Of a stretch of DNA of 64,000 bases, positions 1 through 8,968 are shown piece by piece. How positions within the stretch are numbered: position 1 is the first letter of the stretch; each line of letters starts with the position of its first letter. The notes under the pieces were generated by a model. The model saw nothing but the letters and a program-made list of their open reading frames with translations, was not told where the DNA came from and made no database searches. Source of the stretch: Desulfamplus sp964425195 (GTDB lineage Bacteria > Desulfobacterota > Desulfobacteria > Desulfobacterales > Desulfobacteraceae). A program made the position numbers and the translations under genes. The stretch lies in NCBI GenBank assembly GCA_964425195.1, contig CAYRLG010000019.1, positions 17,287 to 81,286 of the forward strand, read 5' to 3'.

Positions 1-183
1 TTCTGTAATCATACGAATCTTTCCCTCTTTAAATATTTTATAGAGGGCTGTCTGTTGTTTTTTTATCTTGTTTTCGATAATAGATTTAGCCTGGCGTTCA
101 ATATTAACGCATACTGCTGTGAGGTATCCTATAGCTAATGTAAGTATTATAAAAATAAAGTATGTATTAAAAAATTTTTTCAT
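1..183 (-). CDS. N-terminal part of a membrane-anchored protein (truncated by window edge)
   Basis: An ATG at 183-181 on the minus strand is preceded by a good ribosome binding site (AGGTGA). It opens 61 codons that run off the left edge without a stop. The visible part starts MKKFFNTYFIFIILTLAIGY, a short basic start followed by one hydrophobic segment (about residues 5-26), then a Lys/Gln-rich, probably helical stretch. This layout fits a signal anchor at the start of a sensor or other inner-membrane protein, but no family can be assigned from 61 residues. It lies 91 bases downstream of parC in the same orientation and may be co-transcribed. Confidence 0.6.
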   Translation of the reverse strand, partial: MKKFFNTYFIFIILTLAIGYLTAVCVNIERQAKSIIENKIKKQQTALYKIFKEGKIRMITE

Positions 184-274
184 GTTTCACCTGTTTTTTT
201 CTCACCACCTAACCGCGACTCCTTGCTATTTGCACTTTGCAGCTTCTATCGGGCAAGGGAGGGTTATGAGGTTG

Positions 275-2689
275 TTAGTTTAACTCCTTTATAATCTCAA
301 TATGGTTAATGTTATGATATAAGCGAGGAAGTTTTTTCCCTCTATATCCTCGTCTTCCATAATAGTTTTGTTGGTTTGCAGGATTTAACTTCAAAGTATG
401 AACACTTTGTTTACCTGAATAAGCAATAATAGATGCGTTACGTGGAAATAGTTGTAATATCTTAAGCCTCTCTCCATTTTTATCTGTAAGCTCCTTAGGG
501 TTAATTCCAATAATTTTATTGCCCTTACCTTTTTCAAGCATTGGCATCTCACTTACTGGAAAGATAAGGCATCTGCCAGTTGTGGTAATACTTATAATAA
601 GATCAGTTTGAGGATTATTAATAATTTGAGGAGTCATCAAAGTGCCATTTTCAGTAAGATTTATAACAGCTTTACCGTTTTTCATCTTTGAAAATAGGTT
701 TGATATCTGAGTGACAAAGCCAAAACCGATATCAGAAGCCATTAGAACAAGAGCACCATCATCTTCATTTGTAAGCATAAACTTTATAGAGGCTTCAGGT
801 TTAATAATCAGACGCCCACTTAAAGGTTCACCCATACCTCTTGCTGACGGAAATGTATGAGATGGGATAGAGTAACTTCTCCCTTCAGAATCGAGAAATA
901 TTGTTTGTCGGTTACTCATTGTTCTGGCAACTGCAAGGAAATCATCCCCAGCTTTAAATTTAACCTTTTCAGGATCAAAATCGTGTCCCTTTGCAGCTCT
1001 TACCCACCCATTTTGTGAAAGTATGATTGTCAAAGGCTCAACTGTTATAATCTCCTCTTTAGAAAATGCTTCTGCCTCTTTTCGCTCTTTTATTGGAGAG
1101 CGTCTCTCATCCCCATAAGATTTAATATCTTGGCGAATCTCTTTTTTAATCAAGTTGTTAAGAAGGTTTTTGGAGTTAAGCGTTTTATCGATATATATTC
1201 TCTCTTGCTCAAGTTCATCTCGCTCTGACTTTATCTTAATCTCTTCAAGTTTGGCAAGATGTCTAAGTTTTATCTCAAGTATAGAATCAGCCTGAATGTC
1301 ACTTAATCTAAATTTTTCAATTAACTTAGATTTTGGCTCATCCTCATCTCTTATAATCTCAATCACCTCATCAATATTGAGAAATGCAATTAAAAGACCA
1401 TCAAGTATGTGAAGTCTATCAATAACCTGCTTGAACCTATATTCGAGCCGTTTGGATACAGTTTTAACTCTGAACGCTACCCACTCTTTTAAGGTAGTTA
1501 GAAGATTCTTCACCTCAGGTTTGCCATTAACTCCAATCATGTTCATGTTGACACGATAAGAACGCTCAAGGTCTGTTGTTGCAAACAGATGATCCATAAG
1601 AGATACGACCTCAACATTTTCAGATTTATCAACCTTCTCTTTTTTATGAACTCTGTTATTGCCTCTGTTTAAATCAATTTTGCTTGATTTATCAGGTTTG
1701 CCAAATTTGGGGACAATAACTATACGTGTGGGATTCTCATGATCAGACTCATCACGTAGATCAACAACCATTGGAAGACGTTTTGCCTCCATTTGGGCTG
1801 CAATCTGCTCAATAATTCGTTCACCAGAAGCGTGATAGGGTAGGGCACTTACAACAATCTCTTCTCCATCTTCAACATGATATTTAGCCCGCATTTTTAT
1901 TCTGCCGTTGCCTGTCATATACATCTGTTTTATCTCACTTGGTGCAGTTATGATCTCAGCGTCAGTAGGATAGTCAGGACCTTTGATAAACTCCATGATA
2001 GCTAAGATGTCTGCTTCAAGTTTTGTTGTATCTGAAGCGGGTTTGTTATCCGTCTCAAGATAACCAGAGCTATTTAAATTATAATTACCTATGTCTGGAT
2101 TGTCCAAAAGATAGATACACGCATTTGCAACTTCAACTAAATTATGGGGAGGAATATCAGTTGCCATACCAACAGCTATTCCAGTTGTGCCATTTAATAG
2201 AAGATTTGGAAGTCGTGAAGGTAAAAGTGTTGGCTCTTTTAGTGTGCCGTCAAAATTTGGACTCCATTCAGTTGCACCAAGATTGAGTTCAGACAGAAGA
2301 AGTTCAGCATATTTGGATAGCCTTGATTCTGTATATCTCATTGCGGCAAAAGATTTTGGATCATCAGGTGCTCCCCAGTTACCCTGACCATCTAAAAGTG
2401 GATAACGGCAGGAAAAAGGCTGGGCAAGCAGAACCATTGCCTCATAGCAGGCACTATCTCCGTGCGGATGAAATTTACCCAAAACATCACCGATCGTCCT
2501 TGCAGATTTTTTATACTTTGCCGCAGCAGACAGCCCAAGCTGGCTCATAGCATAGACAATTCTTCGCTGTACAGGTTTTAAACCATCTCCGATGTGGGGT
2601 AGGGCACGATCAAGAATTACATACATTGAGTAGTTGAGATATGCCTTTTCTGCAAACTCTTCAAAGGACATCTTTTCAAAATCTTGCAT
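275..2689 (-). CDS. parC: DNA topoisomerase IV subunit A (ParC)
   Basis: This is the DNA breakage-reunion subunit of topoisomerase IV, which decatenates daughter chromosomes together with ParE. The 804-residue protein begins with the usual GyrA/ParC winged-helix region (LDRALPHIGDGLKPVQRR). The catalytic tyrosine is Tyr119 in the motif MRYTESRL, preceded by Arg118. The quinolone-determining region reads HPHGDSACYEA, with Ser79 at the classical resistance position. The C-terminal beta-pinwheel (about residues 560-800) is shorter than in GyrA and lacks a clear GyrA box, which with the adjacent parE supports ParC over GyrA. It starts 3 bases after the parE stop, so the two are co-translated. A charged Lys/Asn-rich loop near residues 335-355 is longer than usual. 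Confidence 0.95.
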   Translation of the reverse strand: MQDFEKMSFEEFAEKAYLNYSMYVILDRALPHIGDGLKPVQRRIVYAMSQLGLSAAAKYKKSARTIGDVLGKFHPHGDSACYEAMVLLAQPFSCRYPLLDGQGNWGAPDDPKSFAAMRYTESRLSKYAELLLSELNLGATEWSPNFDGTLKEPTLLPSRLPNLLLNGTTGIAVGMATDIPPHNLVEVANACIYLLDNPDIGNYNLNSSGYLETDNKPASDTTKLEADILAIMEFIKGPDYPTDAEIITAPSEIKQMYMTGNGRIKMRAKYHVEDGEEIVVSALPYHASGERIIEQIAAQMEAKRLPMVVDLRDESDHENPTRIVIVPKFGKPDKSSKIDLNRGNNRVHKKEKVDKSENVEVVSLMDHLFATTDLERSYRVNMNMIGVNGKPEVKNLLTTLKEWVAFRVKTVSKRLEYRFKQVIDRLHILDGLLIAFLNIDEVIEIIRDEDEPKSKLIEKFRLSDIQADSILEIKLRHLAKLEEIKIKSERDELEQERIYIDKTLNSKNLLNNLIKKEIRQDIKSYGDERRSPIKERKEAEAFSKEEIITVEPLTIILSQNGWVRAAKGHDFDPEKVKFKAGDDFLAVARTMSNRQTIFLDSEGRSYSIPSHTFPSARGMGEPLSGRLIIKPEASIKFMLTNEDDGALVLMASDIGFGFVTQISNLFSKMKNGKAVINLTENGTLMTPQIINNPQTDLIISITTTGRCLIFPVSEMPMLEKGKGNKIIGINPKELTDKNGERLKILQLFPRNASIIAYSGKQSVHTLKLNPANQQNYYGRRGYRGKKLPRLYHNINHIEIIKELN

Positions 2690-2692
2690 TTT

Positions 2693-4825
2693 TTATATCT
2701 CCATAATATTGCCTTTAGTCTCAATCCATTTACGTCTATCAGATGCTCTATTTTTTGCAAGAAGCATATCCATCAGTTCAAACACATTATTACTATTCTG
2801 ATTATTATCAATTCTATCAACATTTTTAGAATAGGGCAGGGCGGTATTGTTGTTTTCTTGATTAGACGGAGATGCTTCAAATTGAGATATCTGAAATGGA
2901 GATGGAGGAATCACAAGCTGTACCAATCTACGGGTATCAGGTGCAATTGTTGTCTCTCTAAGCTGCAACGGATTCATCTCGCCAAGTCCTTTAAAACGCT
3001 GTACATTTATTTTACCCGCCTTTTTTCTCCGCTCAATCTTTCTTATGATGCTGTCTCTTTCAGATTCATCTAAAGCGTAAAATATCTCTTTACCAACATC
3101 AATTCGATAGAGAGGAGGCATTGCAACAAAGACGTGTCCCTGTTTTACAACTTCATAAAAATGTTTAAGAAACAGGGCACAAAGAAGGGTGGCAATATGA
3201 AGACCGTCTGAATCAGCATCTGCAAGAATGCAAATTTTGTGGTATCTAAGGGCTGATATATCAATAATATTTTCTTGAAAATTTTCGTTCTCATTAACAC
3301 TACTGTATGGATCAATCCCAATTGCCACAGCAATATCGTGTATCTCTTTTGATGCAAGAAGTGTCTCTGGTTCTGTCTCCCATGTATTGAGAATCTTTCC
3401 TCTAAGAGGTAAAATTGCCTGAAATCGTCTGTCGCGTGCCTGCTTTGCTGAACCACCAGCAGAATCTCCTTCAACTAAAAATAGTTCACTTTTTTCAGGG
3501 TCTCCACAGGTACAGTCAGACAGTTTACCGGGAAGTGCTGGACCGCTTTTCACCTGTTTTCTGGTAATAATCTTAGCACGTTTAAGGCGATTTTTTGCAT
3601 TGTCAAGGGCAAGCTGGGCAATCCGTTCACCTTTGTCTGTATTTTGATTTAGCCAGAGACTAAAAGTATCTCTGACAATAGATGAGACAATAGAGGCACA
3701 ATGACGAGAAGATAATCTCTCTTTGGTCTGACCTGAGAACTGGGCATCAGTTAGTTTTACGGACAGAATAAAGCCAATATTTTGCCAGATATCTTCAGGT
3801 GCAATTGAGACTCCTTTTGGAATTAAATCTCTAAAACCGCAAAATTCTCTTATAGATTCTAACAATCCTGATCTAAAACCATTAACATGTGTTCCACCTT
3901 GTGAAGTTGGGATAAGATTTACATAACTCTCACAAAGATAGCCATTTTTACTGTTGCTTGAATTTTTGTTGTTATCAATATCATTGCAATCTGTGACATC
4001 TGCTGTTCCAGCCCAGTCAACTGCAAAGGCAACTGCTGCATCATCTGTTTTTATATCGCATGTAAATGGGTTGCTAAGTGGATTTCCTAAAATTGTCTCT
4101 ATATTTCCAAAAGATTCTGCAAGATACTCTTTTAATCCATTTTCAAACTGCCAATGAGCTTTTTCTCCTGTAGCTTTATCCAAAAATGTTACAAGAAGCC
4201 CTGGACATAACACTGCCTTTGCTTTTAATGTGTGCTCAAGTGCTTTTTTAGAAAATTTTTCTCTCTCAAAATACGATTTGTCAGGATAGAAGCGAATAGT
4301 TGTGCCGGTCATTTTTTGTGGGGCTTTATCAATTATCTCAAGACCGTTAACTTTTAATCCATTTTCAAATAATATTTTATAGACAAATCCATTTCTTGTA
4401 ATTTTGACCTCAAGATATGTGGAGAGAGCATTTACAACTGAAACACCTACACCGTGGAGTCCACCAGAAAAAGTGTAATTTTTGTTAGAGAACTTTGCTC
4501 CAGCGTGAAGTTTTGTCATAATCAACTCAACTCCCGAAATTCCCTCTTCAGGATGGATATCAACAGGCATTCCTCGTCCATTGTCTATCACTTCAAGGGA
4601 GTTATCTTCATGGAGAATAACATCAATTCTATTTGCATATCCTGCAATTGCCTCGTCAACGCTGTTGTCAATTACCTCATGAGCAAGATGGTCAGGGCTT
4701 GAAGTGTCTGTGTACATGCCAGGTCTTCGTTTTACTGGATCAAGACCTTTAAGAACTTCAATTGATTCAGCGTTGTATCTTTCGGTTGTTTTACTTTCTC
4801 TGTTGTTGTCGTTAAATAGTTGCAT
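2693..4825 (-). CDS. parE: DNA topoisomerase IV subunit B (ParE)
   Basis: This is the ATPase subunit of topoisomerase IV. The 710-residue protein has a GHKL ATP-binding domain (EVIDNSVDEA, DNGRGMPVD, GGLHGVGVSVVNALS), a transducer domain, and a TOPRIM domain with EGDSAGG near residue 453 and the metal-binding DADSDG motif near residue 533. The C-terminal RFKGLGEMNPLQL motif is typical. An Asn/Ser/Lys-rich insertion of about 25 residues (around 268-292) interrupts the transducer domain just before the conserved SQGGTH segment. It is read in frame and looks like a flexible loop, not a sequencing error. It lies immediately upstream of parC. No promoter stands out in the 149 bases upstream, which hold the terminator of the preceding gene. 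Confidence 0.95.
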   Translation of the reverse strand: MQLFNDNNRESKTTERYNAESIEVLKGLDPVKRRPGMYTDTSSPDHLAHEVIDNSVDEAIAGYANRIDVILHEDNSLEVIDNGRGMPVDIHPEEGISGVELIMTKLHAGAKFSNKNYTFSGGLHGVGVSVVNALSTYLEVKITRNGFVYKILFENGLKVNGLEIIDKAPQKMTGTTIRFYPDKSYFEREKFSKKALEHTLKAKAVLCPGLLVTFLDKATGEKAHWQFENGLKEYLAESFGNIETILGNPLSNPFTCDIKTDDAAVAFAVDWAGTADVTDCNDIDNNKNSSNSKNGYLCESYVNLIPTSQGGTHVNGFRSGLLESIREFCGFRDLIPKGVSIAPEDIWQNIGFILSVKLTDAQFSGQTKERLSSRHCASIVSSIVRDTFSLWLNQNTDKGERIAQLALDNAKNRLKRAKIITRKQVKSGPALPGKLSDCTCGDPEKSELFLVEGDSAGGSAKQARDRRFQAILPLRGKILNTWETEPETLLASKEIHDIAVAIGIDPYSSVNENENFQENIIDISALRYHKICILADADSDGLHIATLLCALFLKHFYEVVKQGHVFVAMPPLYRIDVGKEIFYALDESERDSIIRKIERRKKAGKINVQRFKGLGEMNPLQLRETTIAPDTRRLVQLVIPPSPFQISQFEASPSNQENNNTALPYSKNVDRIDNNQNSNNVFELMDMLLAKNRASDRRKWIETKGNIMEI

Positions 4826-4891
4826 ATTGACATCTGCTTTGCTTTAAATAAATGCTTGAATAGAATGGAATAAAATATTTTGTAATAATAA

Positions 4892-4928
4892 AAAAAGCAG
4901 CCGGACAAATTTCGTCCCGCTGCTTTTT
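4892..4928 (-). terminator. Rho-independent terminator
   Basis: The arms AAAAAGCAGC (4892-4901) and GCTGCTTTTT (4919-4928) pair perfectly. Inside them GGAC (4903-4906) pairs with GTCC (4914-4917) across one C-C mismatch. On the minus strand the hairpin is followed by a run of eight T, so it should terminate the Bax-inhibitor-1 gene just upstream. The opposite strand also ends in five T. Confidence 0.85.
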
Positions 4929-4974
4929 GGTATTTAATTAAAAGCTAAAACTAATAATACTAATCTCTTGAGCT

Positions 4975-5667
4975 TCAAAATATACGAAGCAACATCAAAA
5001 AGAGATTTATAAAATCAAGATACAATGTAAGAGCACCCATTATGGCACCTTTTCTTACCATTGCACCGCTGATATCAGCAGGTTGAGTAAGAGCCATCTC
5101 TTTAAGTTTTTGTGTATCATAAGCCGTAAGTCCTACAAAAACTAAAACGCCAACATAAGATATGATCATGCTCATTGCAGGGCTTTTGAAAAATAGGTTA
5201 ATCAATGAGGCAATGATAATTCCAATAAGACCCATCATCATAAAACCGCCTACTGATGTCAAATCACGTTTTGTAACCATTCCATAAACACTACATGCAG
5301 CAAAGGTCAAGGCACATACAATAAAGGTTGATGCAATTGAAGAGCCTGAATATACAAGAAAAATAGATGCAAGCGTTGCTCCATTAAGAACAGAGTATGC
5401 TATAAAAAGCCCAGTTGCTGTTGATGCACTCATCTGTTGAACTCTGGCACTCAGGTAAAACACCATACCAAGCTCAACAACAATCAGCCCAAAAAAAAGA
5501 AGCTGGTTACCAAATATAATCTGAATGAGAGTAGGCGAATTTGCTACGTAATAGGCTGTAAAAGCTGTTAACGCAAGACCTACAGACATCCAATTATACA
5601 CGCTTCTTATAAATGAATTTACCTTCACAAGGGATTTTGCATTATCGAATGATGAATAAGAGTCCAT
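4975..5667 (-). CDS. Bax inhibitor-1/YccA family integral membrane protein
   Basis: This 230-residue protein has about seven hydrophobic helices. It carries the family features: an N-terminal FIRSVYNWMSVGLALTAF segment, the central GLFIAYSVLNGATLASIF, and the C-terminal YDTQKLKEMA and GALTLYLDFINLFLMLLRIF. Bacterial members (YccA/YbhL type) sit in the inner membrane. YccA restrains the FtsH protease, and related proteins act as pH-sensitive calcium leak channels. Which role applies here cannot be told. The start has a strong AGGAGG site. The gene stands alone, with its own terminator downstream. Confidence 0.9.
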   Translation of the reverse strand: MDSYSSFDNAKSLVKVNSFIRSVYNWMSVGLALTAFTAYYVANSPTLIQIIFGNQLLFFGLIVVELGMVFYLSARVQQMSASTATGLFIAYSVLNGATLASIFLVYSGSSIASTFIVCALTFAACSVYGMVTKRDLTSVGGFMMMGLIGIIIASLINLFFKSPAMSMIISYVGVLVFVGLTAYDTQKLKEMALTQPADISGAMVRKGAIMGALTLYLDFINLFLMLLRIF

Positions 5668-6092
5668 TTTTTAAAACCTCCTGATTTTTTCTGTTTTTTT
5701 TATTTTTTGGAAACTATTTGTTTAAACAAATTTTTTTTGAATAAAAGCTCTGTTTTTAGTTCGCTTCTCCAAATTCAGTAAAAATATAACACAAGAGCGT
5801 ATCTTTTCAAGTCTTTTCGGATCTGGATATTTCGTATCTGGTTTTGTAATCAGATAAAATTTAAGAAACAGAAGAGAAGGGGATATAAAAAAAGAGCAAT
5901 ATTAAAATTCAAAAATAAAAGTTTACATAATACCTATTATATGACTTATAATATTAAAAATTACTAAATATAAATTAATTACCTATTATCAATTTTTTGT
6001 TTTAAATTTTGATTTTGATATTTTTTTATTTGTTATTATTGTTAAGCTGTCTTATAAGAAATATTTTTGTGTTAAAGGATTTTAATTAAAAA
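5668..6092. other. Divergent intergenic region, no gene
   Basis: These 425 very AT-rich bases separate two divergent genes (the minus-strand BI-1 gene and plus-strand xseA). I see no coding potential, no RNA gene and no strong hairpin. Promoters for both flanking genes presumably lie here, but none stands out above the AT background. Confidence 0.6.
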
Positions 6093-7481
6093 ATGAATGA
6101 TGATGATAATAAGCTCACATTTTTTTCTGGAAATATATATACAGTTTCTAACCTTACAAAAGAGCTAAAAAGCCTTATTGAAGAGACATATCCATTTATC
6201 TGGGTTACGGGTGAAATTTCCAATTACTCCCTACCCTCTTCTGGTCACGCATATTTCTCACTTAAAGATAAAGATGCTCTTATTAACTGTATAATGTTTC
6301 GCAATCAAAGAGGCAGACTCTCTTTTAATCTTGAAAACGGCATAAAAATAGTTGGTATTGCAAGGCTATCATTGTATGAACCAAGAGGATCATACCAACT
6401 TATATTTGAACATATAGAGAGTTCTGGAGTCGGTTCTCTTCAAATCCGTTTTGAACAGCTAAAAAGAGAGCTTGAACTTGAAGGGCTTTTTGATGAATCG
6501 CATAAAAAAGAGCTTCCTTTTATCCCGTCAAAGCTCTTTATAATAACATCTCCTACTGGTTCTGTTATTAGAGATATAATTCATATATCTCAAAGACGCT
6601 TTCCAGCAATGCCTATATCAATAGTACCAGTAAAAGTGCAGGGAGAAGGTTCAGAGGCTGAAATTAAAGATGCGATTGAGTTAATTAACTGTTTAGTAAA
6701 AAAAAATATTATCAGTTATACTAATCATATTGATAATCAAAACAGTATAGATAGTTCTATAACGAGTGGTATAGACGGCGTAATAAGTATAAATGCAGAT
6801 TATAATGATAAAAATTTAGATGATGCCATAATAATTATTGCTCGAGGAGGCGGTTCACTTGAAGATCTATCTGCTTTTAACTCTGAAACAGTTGCAAGAG
6901 CTGTATTTGCATCAAAAATTCCAGTCATCTCTGCTGTAGGACACGAGACAGATTTTACTATATGCGATTTTGTCGCAGATGTAAGAGCCTCAACCCCTTC
7001 GGCAGCAGCAGAAATTGCTGTTCCTGAAAAACGAGCTATTCAACAAGCTATCTATCTTCTTCAAAAGAGTTTATCTGACTCAATTATACATCAAATTCGT
7101 ATATTGCAAAATAGTATAAACACTCTGCAATCAAGGCTTAAAAACCCTATTTCAATAGTTTATGACATGAGATTAAAATTGGATGATATTGAACAGAGTC
7201 TTAATAAACGCATCACAAAAATAATAGAACGCAACAAAGAGAAACTGGACTGGGTTACACATGCCTTGTATGCGTTGAGTCCAGTTGAAGTATTAAATAG
7301 AGGATATAGCATCACCAGACTTTATGATGATGAGTCGCAAAATAATATCAATGTAAATGCTCAGTTTGGCAGTGGAAAAATCCTGACCAGTGCAGCAGAT
7401 GCAGCTAAAGGCGATAGTGTTATGGTACTCCTCTCAAAAGGGAAAATACTATGTCAAGTTAACGAATCTCTTAAGGATTAA
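6093..7481 (+). CDS. xseA: Exodeoxyribonuclease VII large subunit
   Basis: This is the catalytic subunit of exonuclease VII, which degrades single-stranded DNA to oligonucleotides in repair and recombination. The 462-residue protein has the N-terminal OB-fold (TYPFIWVTGEISNYSLPSSG, residues about 32-51) and the family motifs ITSPTGSVIRDI and ARGGGSLEDLSAFN. SAVGHETDFTICDFVADVRA and STPSAAAEIAVP follow, then a coiled-coil C-terminal region ending with LNRGYSI. A 40-residue Asn/Ser/Asp-rich insertion (about 203-242) separates the two halves of the catalytic domain just before ARGGGS. The partner xseB follows after 42 bases. Confidence 0.95.
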   Translation: MNDDDNKLTFFSGNIYTVSNLTKELKSLIEETYPFIWVTGEISNYSLPSSGHAYFSLKDKDALINCIMFRNQRGRLSFNLENGIKIVGIARLSLYEPRGSYQLIFEHIESSGVGSLQIRFEQLKRELELEGLFDESHKKELPFIPSKLFIITSPTGSVIRDIIHISQRRFPAMPISIVPVKVQGEGSEAEIKDAIELINCLVKKNIISYTNHIDNQNSIDSSITSGIDGVISINADYNDKNLDDAIIIIARGGGSLEDLSAFNSETVARAVFASKIPVISAVGHETDFTICDFVADVRASTPSAAAEIAVPEKRAIQQAIYLLQKSLSDSIIHQIRILQNSINTLQSRLKNPISIVYDMRLKLDDIEQSLNKRITKIIERNKEKLDWVTHALYALSPVEVLNRGYSITRLYDDESQNNINVNAQFGSGKILTSAADAAKGDSVMVLLSKGKILCQVNESLKD

Positions 7482-7523
7482 CTAAAAACAATATAAATAT
7501 CTAAAGGATGATATTTAATAAAT

Positions 7524-7751
7524 ATGGCAAAAAAGAAAACTTTTGAATCTGTTATGGAAGAGCTTGAAGAGATTGTTAGAGAGCTTGAATCTGGCAGACT
7601 TCCACTTGAAGAGGCTATCAAAAAATTTGAGGCTGGTATGAACTGTTCAAAGTTCTGCATTCAAAAATTGGACGAAACTGAAAAAAAAATTAATATTCTG
7701 ATGGCTGATGTTCACGGTAACATAACAGAAGAACCTTTTGAGAGTGAATAG
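7524..7751 (+). CDS. xseB: Exodeoxyribonuclease VII small subunit
   Basis: This 75-residue helical protein matches the small subunit of exonuclease VII. It has the typical pattern SFEEAMEELEEIVRELESG in the form FESVMEELEEIVRELESG, then LPLEEAIKKFEAGM and a C-terminal helix. Several copies bind the C-terminal helices of XseA and are needed for activity. The start has an AAGGATG site 12 bases upstream. It is followed by ispA and dxs, the common xseA-xseB-ispA-dxs order of proteobacteria. Confidence 0.95.
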   Translation: MAKKKTFESVMEELEEIVRELESGRLPLEEAIKKFEAGMNCSKFCIQKLDETEKKINILMADVHGNITEEPFESE

Positions 7752-7810
7752 CCAAAATCCATTTAAAAAAATAATAATATTAAAAAAATTACGAACAAGT
7801 TTTAACAAAA

Positions 7811-8947
7811 ATGAATACCCAAAATTTTAATTTATCCAATTATTTAAAAGAAAAAAGAGCTATTTTAGAAGAGCATCTAAATAAAATACTTATTTGTTTT
7901 GACCAAAACAGAGAACTTGTTCAAGCTATGCGTCACTCTCTTATGGCAGGAGGAAAGAGGCTGAGACCTATTCTTGCAATGGCATCAGCCGAAGCTGTTG
8001 GAGGAGATTTTAGACTTACTCTTCCAGTTGCCTGTGCAATTGAGATGATTCACACATATTCACTAATTCACGATGATCTGCCTGCAATGGACAATGATGA
8101 TTTGAGGCGAGGAGTCCCAACATGCCACAAGGCTTTTTCTGAAGCAACTGCTATTCTTGCAGGGGATGCTCTGCTGACTCACGCTTTTAAAATACTATCA
8201 AAGCCCGACAAAATTCTGTTAAATATAAGCTCTATAAGTTCAGATATAGAAGATAGAAACTCAGACAAAAACAGCGACCAATCTACAAGTAAACAACCTA
8301 TTTTTGCACCATTGCCCGATAGATCAACGTTATTGGAACTTATTGCCATCACTTCCGATGCGGCTGGAGTTGACGGTATGGTTGAGGGGCAGATGATGGA
8401 TATGATGAGCAGCTCTTTTGTAAGAAGCACCCTACCCTATTCCGTTGGTTCGAGCTTATATCAATCTATATCGCTTAATTCAGACTCTTTATTTTCTGAA
8501 TCCCTCTCTTCTGTTAAAATGAAATACTTGAAAAAACTTCATCATCTCAAAACTGGCAGAATGATAATTGCAAGCGTTCAGGCTGGCGCTGTGTCGGTTG
8601 GAGTTGACATAGATTCAAAAATCATGAAGGTTCTTACTCGATATGGAGAAAATATAGGTCTTGCATTTCAAGTGACTGATGACATTTTAAATATTGAGGG
8701 TGATCCTGCCATTATGGGAAAGGCTGCTGGTTCAGATGAGCTAAACGATAAACTAACCTTCCCTGCACTGCTTGGTCTTGATGAATCAAAACAATTTGCA
8801 GTCAATCTTATTGCTGATGCAGTTGAATCTTTGGAAATGCTGCCCAAGATTTTAAAACAAAATACCGTCCTACCCTTTAATTGTGAATCGCATAGTGTCC
8901 TGCCGCTTAAAGCAATTGCTGAGTATATATTGAAACGAAAAAGATAA
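7811..8947 (+). CDS. ispA: Polyprenyl (farnesyl/geranylgeranyl) diphosphate synthase
   Basis: This short-chain trans-prenyl transferase condenses isopentenyl diphosphate with allylic diphosphates. It shows the first aspartate-rich motif (HDDLPAMDNDDLRRG), the GGKRLRP substrate-binding segment and the second aspartate-rich motif (FQVTDDILN), followed by GKAAGSD. At 378 residues it is about 80 longer than usual. The excess comes from two Ser/Asp/Asn-rich insertions, near residues 137-172 and 200-238, that leave all catalytic motifs intact. The chain length of the product (C15 or C20) cannot be read with certainty. It sits directly upstream of dxs. Confidence 0.93.
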   Translation: MNTQNFNLSNYLKEKRAILEEHLNKILICFDQNRELVQAMRHSLMAGGKRLRPILAMASAEAVGGDFRLTLPVACAIEMIHTYSLIHDDLPAMDNDDLRRGVPTCHKAFSEATAILAGDALLTHAFKILSKPDKILLNISSISSDIEDRNSDKNSDQSTSKQPIFAPLPDRSTLLELIAITSDAAGVDGMVEGQMMDMMSSSFVRSTLPYSVGSSLYQSISLNSDSLFSESLSSVKMKYLKKLHHLKTGRMIIASVQAGAVSVGVDIDSKIMKVLTRYGENIGLAFQVTDDILNIEGDPAIMGKAAGSDELNDKLTFPALLGLDESKQFAVNLIADAVESLEMLPKILKQNTVLPFNCESHSVLPLKAIAEYILKRKR

Positions 8948-8968
8948 CTTTTGTTGGGAGAAATATAA

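Noticed and set aside
68..283. Plus-strand open frame at the left edge
   Set aside because: The minus strand has a better gene here, with an AGGTGA site and a clear membrane anchor. The plus-strand frame has no ribosome binding site.
2023..2550. Plus-strand open frames inside parC
   Set aside because: They are antisense to a highly conserved gene, lack ribosome binding sites and match no family.
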